Assembly (NCBI GenBank): GCA_011176655.1
Contig: DUEB01000034.1
Span: forward strand, 1 to 5,627
DNA: 5,627 nucleotides
Direction: 5' to 3'
Source of the DNA: Dehalococcoidia bacterium
GTDB taxonomy: Bacteria; Chloroflexota; Dehalococcoidia; Dehalococcoidales; UBA5760
Positions 1 through 5,627 of this stretch are shown one piece after another (the first letter of the stretch is position 1; each line of letters opens with the position of its first letter). The notes under the pieces were generated by a model that did not search any database, was not told where the DNA came from, and was given only the letters and a program-made list of their open reading frames with translations. The position numbers and the translations under genes were made by a program.

Positions 1-40
1 TGTTCTTTTTGTGGGTGCCGCAGATGCCTAGAATTTTCAT
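1..40 (-). CDS. N-terminal fragment of a probable flavodoxin-fold FMN reductase / iron-sulfur flavoprotein (3' end outside window)
   Basis: Only 13 codons are visible, reading MKILGICGTHKKN before the window ends. A hydrophobic beta strand followed by a Gly-x-x-Gly-(S/T)-basic turn is how NADPH-dependent FMN reductases and flavodoxin-like iron-sulfur flavoproteins begin (typically MKILGINGSPRKNGNT). There the turn becomes the phosphate-binding loop for FMN. The ATG at 40-38 has an AGAAGG ribosome-binding site a few bases upstream and lies 17 bases after the stop of the ATP-pyrophosphatase gene, so it is probably the next gene of the same transcript. The Cys at residue 7 and His at residue 10 replace residues more usual in the family. 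The fragment is too short to name a substrate; another small Rossmann-like protein is possible. Confidence 0.6.
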   Translation of the reverse strand, partial: MKILGICGTHKKN

Positions 41-57
41 CTTGCCTTCTATCCTGC

Positions 58-720
58 TTATACCGGCAGCAAATCACAGAAGTGGAGTGAGTCCCGGCGC
101 ACCTTATCGCCGAGGTCGTAGTTAATCCCTTCCTGGAATATCGGGCCGTTAAAGACAAAGGAGTGAAACTCCCCGTTCTCGCCCGCCGGGTCGACACTGG
201 CGGGAAGAGAAGCCAGGAACTCCCTGTTGAGTATTCTACCCACAAAACCATCGTCGAGGACTTTAGCGTCGACACAGGTGGTAACCGCTTGAAAGCCTGA
301 GGCGATGAAGGAAGGTATCAGCTCGGCGGTGTCCCTGCCCCAGAGGGGGAAAAGCCCCTTCATGTCGAGCCGGGAAAGGTTATCTTCGCGGTATCTCCGC
401 ACCTCTTCCAGGAAGATGTCGCCAAAGGCCACCCGGGAGACGGAGGCACCTCTAAATCTGGCGAGGGCGGCTCTCATCCTGGACTCGTATTCCTGGTTGG
501 GGCAGTCCTGGGGAATAAAGACTTCTTCCAGGGGTAGGCCCAGAGATTGTGTCTGCTTTCTAACTAAGGCCCGGCGCACACCGTGCAGGCTGACCCTATC
601 ATGGCCCTCCGTTATCGTGGTCAGTAGGGATATAACTTCGTATTTTCGGCTCTTTTGAAGCTCGTATAAAGCCATAGCGCTGTCTTTGCCCCCGCTCCAG
701 CAAAAGAGTACCTTCTCCAT
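58..720 (-). CDS. Dph6-like ATP pyrophosphatase (diphthine-ammonia ligase family protein)
   Basis: This is a complete 220-aa cytosolic protein. The PP-loop SGGKDS at residues 9-14 follows the first strand and marks an N-type ATP pyrophosphatase, which activates a carboxyl or carbonyl group by adenylation. The C-terminal signature GENGEFH at 180-186, followed by a GPIF segment, is that of the diphthine-ammonia ligase (Dph6/COG2102) family, and the length is normal for the prokaryotic form. In archaea and eukaryotes Dph6 amidates diphthine on elongation factor 2. Bacteria lack diphthamide, so the substrate here is unknown and a ligase-type amidation is only an inference. The ATG overlaps the metK stop codon as TAATG, with a GAGG a few bases upstream, so translation is probably coupled to metK. 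Family assignment is firm; biochemical role is not. Confidence 0.9.
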   Translation of the reverse strand: MEKVLFCWSGGKDSAMALYELQKSRKYEVISLLTTITEGHDRVSLHGVRRALVRKQTQSLGLPLEEVFIPQDCPNQEYESRMRAALARFRGASVSRVAFGDIFLEEVRRYREDNLSRLDMKGLFPLWGRDTAELIPSFIASGFQAVTTCVDAKVLDDGFVGRILNREFLASLPASVDPAGENGEFHSFVFNGPIFQEGINYDLGDKVRRDSLHFCDLLPV

Positions 721-1934
721 TATCCCTCACCCAGCGCCTCTTTCTTAAGGGTTTCCGCTTTATCGGTCTTTTCCCAGGGGAGGTCGAGGTCGTCCCGCCC
801 GAAGTGCCCGTAGCTGGCGGTCTGCTGGTAGATGGGGCGGCGCAGGTCGAGGTCTCGGATGATAGCCGCCGGTCTCAGGTCAAAGTGTTTGTCAATCAGG
901 CTCATGATGACCGCCGGGTCGACCCTGGCCGTGCCGAAGGTCTCGATAGAGACGGACAGAGGACGGGCGACACCGATAACATAGGAAATCTGAACCTCCA
1001 GGCGGTCGGTAAGCCCGGCGGCGACCATATTCTTGGCAATGTAGCGGGCGGCATAGGCTGCCGAGCGGTCAACCTTGGTCGGGTCCTTACCGGAGAAGGC
1101 GCCGCCGCCGTGGCGGGCAAGCCCACCGTAGGTATCGACCAGAATCTTGCGTCCGGTAAAGCCGGTATCTGATACCGGCCCCCCGATGACAAACCGGCCG
1201 GTGGCATTTACGTAATACTTGGTCTGGTCATCAATCAGGGAGGCGGGCACAACCTTCTTTATCACCTGTTCGATGATGTCTTTCTCGATTGTCTCATGGC
1301 TGACGTCACGGTTGTGCTGGGCGCCGATGACCACGTTGGTCACCCGGTGCGGCGTGCCGTTATGGTATTCCACCGTCACCTGTGATTTCCCGTCGGGGCG
1401 GAGGTAGGGTAGGGTGTGTTCCTTTCGTACCTGAGCCAGGCGGCGGCACAGCTTATGGGCGAGGGAGATAGGCAGGGGCATGAGTTCCGGTGTCTCGTTG
1501 CAGGCGAAGCCGACCATCATTCCCTGGTCGCCGGCGCCCGTCTGGTCGAGGTCGTCGGTGGCGGCGGCTGTCTTTGCCTCCAGTGACTTGTCCACCCCGA
1601 GGGCGATGTCGTGGGATTGCTCGCTAATGGAGACCATCACCCCGCAGGATCGGTAGTCGAAGCCGTATTCGGGGTGAGTGTAACCGATGTCGTGGACTAC
1701 CCTCCTGACTACCTGGGGGATTTCAACATAGCAGTCCGTGGTAATCTCGCCCATAACGATGATGATACCGTTGGTCACGGCTGTCTCACAGGCTACCCGC
1801 CCGTAGGGATCCTTTTTCAGAATGGTATCCAGGACAGCGTCCGATATCTGGTCGCATATCTTGTCCGGGTGTCCTTCGGTAACCGACTCCGAGGTGAGCA
1901 GGTATACCGGTGAGCTGTCAAAAGTGTTCGTCAT
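720..1934 (-). CDS. metK: S-adenosylmethionine synthase (methionine adenosyltransferase)
   Basis: The enzyme forms S-adenosylmethionine from methionine and ATP, releasing phosphate and pyrophosphate; the family acts as a cytosolic tetramer. Numbering from the chosen start (404 aa), the protein has GHPDK at 21-25, ISEQSHDI at 103-110, the GAGDQG nucleotide-binding signature at 133-138, GRFVIGGP at 246-253 and the lysine-containing [16 protein letters not shown] stretch at about 276-291. All three domains are present, so it should be active. I chose the ATG at 1934-1932 because GGAGG (1944-1940) lies 5 bases before it. An in-frame ATG at 1946-1944 would add MEDK; it has only a weaker AAGGA about 9 bases upstream, and the GGAGG sits inside its first codons. 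The gene begins 15 bases after ahcY and its stop overlaps the next start, so it is mid-operon. Confidence 0.97.
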   Translation of the reverse strand: MTNTFDSSPVYLLTSESVTEGHPDKICDQISDAVLDTILKKDPYGRVACETAVTNGIIIVMGEITTDCYVEIPQVVRRVVHDIGYTHPEYGFDYRSCGVMVSISEQSHDIALGVDKSLEAKTAAATDDLDQTGAGDQGMMVGFACNETPELMPLPISLAHKLCRRLAQVRKEHTLPYLRPDGKSQVTVEYHNGTPHRVTNVVIGAQHNRDVSHETIEKDIIEQVIKKVVPASLIDDQTKYYVNATGRFVIGGPVSDTGFTGRKILVDTYGGLARHGGGAFSGKDPTKVDRSAAYAARYIAKNMVAAGLTDRLEVQISYVIGVARPLSVSIETFGTARVDPAVIMSLIDKHFDLRPAAIIRDLDLRRPIYQQTASYGHFGRDDLDLPWEKTDKAETLKKEALGEG

Positions 1935-1944
1935 CTTATCCTCC
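1935..1944 (-). promoter_or_regulatory. ribosome-binding site that decides the metK start
   Basis: On the minus strand GGAGG at 1944-1940 is followed by a 5-base spacer (ATAAG) and then ATG at 1934. This is a near-ideal Shine-Dalgarno arrangement and favours the shorter 404-aa MetK. The G at 1944 is also the last base of the alternative upstream ATG, so a ribosome using that start would cover this site. Confidence 0.6.
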
Positions 1945-1949
1945 ATGTC

Positions 1950-3218
<1,269 letters not shown>

Positions 3219-3242
3219 TTACTTCTAACTCCTTTCGCTTCT

Positions 3243-3283
3243 TCGGTGACCGACTTAAGTGCCATTATGTAGTTTAGCACATA
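3243..3283 (-). promoter_or_regulatory. candidate ahcY promoter/operator region
   Basis: The ahcY leader contains a CATAAT hexamer at 3269-3264 (5 of 6 to the sigma70 -10 consensus), but no convincing -35 box 16-18 bases before it. It overlaps an inverted repeat TATGT-8 bases-ACATA at 3283-3266, which could be an operator. Nearer the gene are the palindrome ACTTAAGT at 3260-3253 and the dyad TCGGTCACCGA at 3253-3243. Each element is short and could occur by chance. The grouping in the only sizeable spacer, just before the start of the ahcY-metK block, is the reason to list it. Confidence 0.3.
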
Positions 3284-3350
3284 TCCGGCTATCGGCTCTA
3301 CAGCCCCGGCGAAATTCACACTCGTCCTGGCGCCGCCGGCTGGTCACTCA

Positions 3351-3384
3351 TGCCTGCCGGCCCGAAAATACGGTTCGGCGGGCA
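3351..3384 (-). other. GC-rich imperfect hairpin between the plsY-like gene and ahcY
   Basis: On the minus strand TGCCCGCCG (3384-3376) pairs with CGGCAGGCA (3359-3351) with a single C-A mismatch. The 16-base loop contains a further CCG/CGG pairing (3373-3371 with 3364-3362). The element starts about 15 bases after the plsY-like stop codon. No T-run follows, so it is not a classical intrinsic terminator. It could protect the upstream mRNA 3' end, attenuate read-through into ahcY, or be non-functional. Confidence 0.4.
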
Positions 3385-3398
3385 CGGATGGGAGAGGC

Positions 3399-4094
3399 TT
3401 ACTCTTGAGGCTTCCTCGGTTTTCTGGTCAGGGTTCTGATGCTATCGGCGTGTTTGATATATACCAGAATGGTCGGCCCTAGCACCGGGAAGAGCAGCCC
3501 CGGGTCGAGGAAGTAGACGGGCACCAGCGAGATGCCCAGCCCAATCAGCCTCCCCGGTATCTGGGTGCCGATTACCGAGATTATCTTGCGGATACTGTCC
3601 GGCCGCCACCTTCCCTTGATGATATGCTCGGCGGCGAAGATAGAAAAGAGCATGGTGCCCCCCCAGACCCCCAGCGAATGCGGGTTCAGGGCAAGCAGGA
3701 TGCCCAGGAAAGAGGCGAATCCCGTGCCTCCCTCCTTGAATCTGAAGCAGAAGGGGTAGTTATGCCCCAGGATGGTAAAGAAGCTGCCGATTATCAGGGC
3801 CGGCACCGGGTTGTAACCCAGGAAGAGAAGCCATCGGGTCAGGTAGATGGCGAGCACCCCTTTTCCCAGGTCGACGAGCAGGATGGCAACCAGACCCAGG
3901 GCCGCCTGTCTCGGTGACCTGATGCCCTGTATCAGGCCGTAGGCGTTCATGGCGCCGATCTTGTGCGAGCCCTCAAGCCTGATGTCCCGGCCCACCATCC
4001 CCTTGGTGACGAAATAGGCGGTGGGCAGCGAGCCAATAAGATAGCTGATGGCTGCAATCAGGATTAGCCAGGTGTTACCTGCTCCGGGGTTCAT
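3399..4094 (-). CDS. PlsY-family integral membrane protein with degenerate acyltransferase motifs
   Basis: Numbering from the chosen ATG (231 aa), hydrophobic stretches near 8-24, 64-90, 94-112, 128-156, 174-196 and 200-214 make this a multi-spanning membrane protein of PlsY (acyl-phosphate:glycerol-3-phosphate acyltransferase) layout. Family landmarks are SYLIGSLPTAY near 17-27, D75 and K78-G79 of the DxxKG segment, and GHNYP at 110-114. The catalytic motifs are altered. GSGNxGATNxxR reads GSHKIGAMNAYG, losing the arginine, and FKGGKG reads FKEGGTG, with an extra Glu and Thr for Lys. In the C-terminal HxxNIxRL motif the His survives (H215) but the Asn does not clearly. It may be a paralogue with another substrate or an inactive relative. 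An in-frame TTG at 4118 would overlap the NTPase gene; the ATG at 4094 avoids this, though its ribosome-binding site is weak. Confidence 0.82.
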   Translation of the reverse strand: MNPGAGNTWLILIAAISYLIGSLPTAYFVTKGMVGRDIRLEGSHKIGAMNAYGLIQGIRSPRQAALGLVAILLVDLGKGVLAIYLTRWLLFLGYNPVPALIIGSFFTILGHNYPFCFRFKEGGTGFASFLGILLALNPHSLGVWGGTMLFSIFAAEHIIKGRWRPDSIRKIISVIGTQIPGRLIGLGISLVPVYFLDPGLLFPVLGPTILVYIKHADSIRTLTRKPRKPQE

Positions 4095-4105
4095 CGGTAT
4101 ATGAC

Positions 4106-4645
4106 CTATGACCTCCAATTTGATTTCAGGCTGGCTTCGAGCCAGGACGAGAGTTCTTCCAGTACCCGCTGGTATTTGGCTCTGGTGACCTCGACCAGCC
4201 GCACCCCGGGTCTTTGCTTAATGGCATCGGCCCAGGGGTGTGGGCTTGACATAATAGTAGCCAGGACCGGCTTATCGCTGCTGATTAGGCTGAGGACGGC
4301 TTCTTTGAAGCTGGCTGAAAAGAGCTCCATCTTGCCGATTTCATCGATGATAACCAGGGGGCACTCTCTGGCGGCTCTATTGAGGGCGGAGACCCCCACC
4401 CGCTCCAGGCTGTCAACGTCCACCCCGTACCGGCTGACCCGGTGGGGACTGCGGATATTGATGTGAGCCAGTATCGCCTCCGCGCCGTCCAGGGTAATTA
4501 GCCTGAAGCCCTTTCTAACGCCGCCGGTCCGTATTTCCTCGGTGTAGAAGCCTCCGGCTTTAGCCCCCATGGCGGCGACTACCTGTTTGATAAGGCTCGT
4601 TTTGCCCGTGCCCGGTCGCCCGGTGAGCAGATAGACTTGCTCCAT
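4106..4645 (-). CDS. THEP1-family nucleoside-triphosphatase
   Basis: This is a complete 179-aa P-loop protein. It has Walker A GRPGTGKT at residues 9-16, the family segment GFYTEEIR at 32-39, an RYGVD stretch at 72-76, and Walker B LVIIDEIGKMEL at 97-108 with D101 and E102 as magnesium and catalytic residues. That order and length match the THEP1/COG1618 family. Characterised members hydrolyse ATP, GTP and other NTPs slowly, and their cellular role is unsettled. The protein has no signal peptide or membrane segment and should be cytosolic. The start follows a close, poor AAAGGG site only 2 bases from the ATG. It lies 25 bases after the small basic ORF and ends 11 bases before the preferred plsY-like ATG, so the two are probably co-transcribed. 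A metabolic link to the SAM genes downstream is not evident. Confidence 0.93.
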   Translation of the reverse strand: MEQVYLLTGRPGTGKTSLIKQVVAAMGAKAGGFYTEEIRTGGVRKGFRLITLDGAEAILAHINIRSPHRVSRYGVDVDSLERVGVSALNRAARECPLVIIDEIGKMELFSASFKEAVLSLISSDKPVLATIMSSPHPWADAIKQRPGVRLVEVTRAKYQRVLEELSSWLEASLKSNWRS

Positions 4646-4670
4646 CGCCCTTTAAGACTCTTGTCTCGTC

Positions 4671-4763
4671 CTAAGACTGAACCGGCTCAGCCTTTCTTTT
4701 CTCTTCCAGCTTCTTCTTGTGGCGGCGGTGCTTTAAGTCGGCTACCCTTTTTCTCTTGTTCAT
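4671..4763 (-). CDS. possible 30-aa highly basic peptide
   Basis: An ATG at 4763-4761 opens a 30-codon frame ending in TAG at 4673-4671. It encodes MNKRKRVADLKHRRHKKKLE and then EKRKAEPVQS. About half of the residues are Lys, Arg or His, and the pattern would form a charged helix, as in very small ribosome- or nucleic-acid-associated proteins. I do not recognise a named family. It fills most of the gap between the cysteine-rich gene and the NTPase gene, in the same direction. No Shine-Dalgarno sequence precedes it. A promoter-like pair ends just upstream, so it could be translated from a nearly leaderless mRNA. The alternative is that this is only a short leader of the NTPase transcript. Confidence is moderate because chance open frames of this size are common, but such a biased composition is less so. 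Confidence 0.5.
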   Translation of the reverse strand: MNKRKRVADLKHRRHKKKLEEKRKAEPVQS

Positions 4764-4772
4764 AGTTAGTTA

Positions 4773-4802
4773 ATAATAACCCAGATTAGCCCTGTCTGTC
4801 AC
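4773..4802 (-). promoter_or_regulatory. sigma70-like promoter candidate upstream of the basic peptide and NTPase gene
   Basis: On the minus strand GTGACA (4802-4797, 5 of 6 to TTGACA) is followed after 18 bases by TATTAT (4778-4773, 5 of 6 to TATAAT). The -35 box overlaps the TGA of the cysteine-rich gene. The expected start of transcription is near 4766, about 3 bases before the ATG of the 30-aa frame. This is the best -35/-10 pair I found by eye in the spacers. The spacer is one base longer than the optimum and no transcript data support it. Confidence 0.4.
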
Positions 4803-4999
4803 CCCTGGCTGGCGAAGCAGCGGACGAATCTGGCGATAGAGCGGTCGTAGGTCTTCTCTACCTCCGGAGGGAAGACACAGCCGGGAAGCTCACCGAGTTC
4901 CAGGTGATATCTGATGCATTCGCAGCACTTACCCTTGCGGGGGCATGGTTCGTAGGTGCAGGGGCACCCGGCTTTGTTAGCTTCGAGGTTACATTCCAC
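4799..4999 (-). CDS. small cysteine-rich protein, DUF6485 type
   Basis: This is a 66-aa protein with nine cysteines, at residues 3, 12, 14, 19, 25, 26, 28, 41 and 61. Most are packed into the N-terminal half as CxC (12-14), then C19 and CCxC (25-28), followed by the segment [15 protein letters not shown] and the helix [12 protein letters not shown] recognise the pattern (MEC...[17 protein letters not shown]...GELPGC.FP) as the DUF6485 family of anaerobic bacteria and archaea. Its function is unknown; the cysteine spacing suits a zinc or iron-sulfur site. The start codon is GTG at 4999-4997, preceded by AGAGGAG with an 11-base spacer, and the family's usual N-terminus begins here. The gene follows the methyltransferase gene after 59 bases and probably shares its transcript, so a role near corrinoid or methyl-transfer chemistry is possible but only inferred. 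Confidence 0.87.
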   Translation of the reverse strand: MECNLEANKAGCPCTYEPCPRKGKCCECIRYHLELGELPGCVFPPEVEKTYDRSIARFVRCFASQG

Positions 5000-5058
5000 G
5001 GGCAGGTCTTCTCCTCTCGCTGGATTGTCTCGTCGGGAGGTCGGCAGGGTGAGGCCCT

Positions 5059-5627
5059 CTAAAGGTAGCGTTTTCTTATCTCGGTTGATAGCTCAGCCAC
5101 TAGCTCCAGGGCGCGCTCGGCTGGTTCTTCACTGGCCAGGGTTGCCAGGCCGCAGCTTGGGGTAAGCAGCCCCTGGGCGATTAGCTGCTTGAAAGGAATA
5201 CCCTGCCGGGTAAAGGGGGCCATAGCCTCTTCCAGGCGGTCTTTGAGGCTGGCCGCCGATTCTTTACGTAACGACTCTTCATCGGTGGGGATAATCCCCC
5301 AGGCGATGGTGCCACCCCTGTCCAGGAAGCGCTTGGTTTCGGCGGGGTAGATGCTTAGCGACCCGGCGTAGTTATAGGTATCAAAGCTTAGAATATCAAC
5401 GCTGGTCGCCAGCAGGATTGACCAGTCGGTGTTACCGCAGCAGTGGACGCCCGAAAGCCCGCTGATGCCACTAAAGACCTCTTCCAGCAGGCTGACAACC
5501 TTCTCCTTGGATAGTAAAAAACCGACGGAGCCGAAGGCGGACATGTACGGCTCGTCAACGAAGATAATTGTGTTCTTCGAGATTTTGCGCAGCTTTTTTT
5601 CCTGCCAGCCTGCCTTTAAGCGCAGCA
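5059..5627 (-). CDS. MetE/UROD-superfamily zinc methyltransferase, C-terminal part (5' end outside window); candidate core methionine synthase
   Basis: The frame is open to the window edge and 188 residues are visible. The ATG at 5544 is internal, because conserved sequence continues upstream of it. Numbering the fragment, IIFVDEP at 20-26 matches the VDEP strand of MetE-type TIM barrels. VHCCGNT at 60-66 supplies H61 and C63 as an H-x-C zinc pair, in the HxCGNT form also seen in methylcobalamin:coenzyme M methyltransferases. TPSCGL at 156-161 supplies the third ligand, C158. The position of the MetE zinc-ligand glutamate appears to be Asp82 (SFDTYNY). The family transfers methyl groups to a zinc-bound thiol. 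Next to ahcY and metK, homocysteine is the likely acceptor, and a methylated corrinoid protein a plausible donor, as reported for Dehalococcoides core-MetE. A coenzyme-M-type or other thiol methyltransferase remains possible. The missing N-terminus prevents deciding whether the MetE N-terminal domain is absent. Confidence 0.85.
   Translation of the reverse strand, partial: LRLKAGWQEKKLRKISKNTIIFVDEPYMSAFGSVGFLLSKEKVVSLLEEVFSGISGLSGVHCCGNTDWSILLATSVDILSFDTYNYAGSLSIYPAETKRFLDRGGTIAWGIIPTDEESLRKESAASLKDRLEEAMAPFTRQGIPFKQLIAQGLLTPSCGLATLASEEPAERALELVAELSTEIRKRYL

Noticed and set aside
3351..3384. Intrinsic terminator after the PlsY-like gene
   Set aside because: The stem is good, but no T-run follows on the transcribed strand, so it is listed only as a hairpin.
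4095..4118. TTG at 4118 as the start of the PlsY-like protein
   Set aside because: It would overlap the NTPase gene by 13 bases, has no ribosome-binding site, and adds eight residues ahead of the usual family start. The ATG at 4094 is preferred, although its own site is weak.
5059..5544. Methyltransferase gene starting at the ATG at 5544
   Set aside because: The frame continues upstream to the window edge with family-like sequence (IIFVDEPY), so this Met is internal and the gene is truncated by the window.

Overview
The window is a compact, strictly one-directional stretch: every gene I can support lies on the minus strand, so transcription runs from the right end (5627) towards position 1. 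Spacers are short and the DNA is moderately GC-rich. The content suggests an anaerobic bacterium, most likely a Dehalococcoidia-type Chloroflexota. The clues are a short archaeal/anaerobe-type adenosylhomocysteinase ([11 protein letters not shown] loop), a UROD/MetE-superfamily methyltransferase with an H-x-C-G-N-T zinc motif, a DUF6485-type cysteine-rich protein, a THEP1-type NTPase and a Dph6-like ATP pyrophosphatase. The placement rests on recognised protein families, not on a database search.

Layout in transcription order: (1) 5627-5059, the C-terminal 188 residues of a zinc methyltransferase of the MetE/UROD superfamily, cut by the window edge; (2) 4999-4799, a 66-aa nine-cysteine protein; (3) 4763-4671, a possible 30-aa very basic peptide behind a sigma70-like promoter candidate that would leave it almost leaderless; (4) 4645-4106, a THEP1-family NTPase; (5) 4094-3399, a PlsY-family membrane protein with degenerate catalytic motifs; (6) 3398-3216, a 183-base spacer with a GC-rich hairpin and small dyads; (7) 3215-1950, ahcY; (8) 1934-720, metK; (9) 720-58, a Dph6-like ATP pyrophosphatase whose start overlaps the metK stop as TAATG; (10) 40-1, the first 13 codons of a probable flavodoxin-fold reductase.

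The unifying theme is the activated-methyl (SAM) cycle. MetK makes S-adenosylmethionine and AhcY splits S-adenosylhomocysteine into homocysteine and adenosine. The truncated methyltransferase is a good candidate for remethylating homocysteine to methionine, possibly from a corrinoid methyl donor, as described for the 'core-MetE' enzymes of Dehalococcoides. The NTPase, PlsY-like protein, cysteine-rich protein, basic peptide and Dph6-like enzyme are passengers with no established role in that cycle. They are the most interesting part of the window. I see no rRNA, tRNA, CRISPR array, insertion sequence or recognisable riboswitch, and no gene-free stretch longer than 183 bases.
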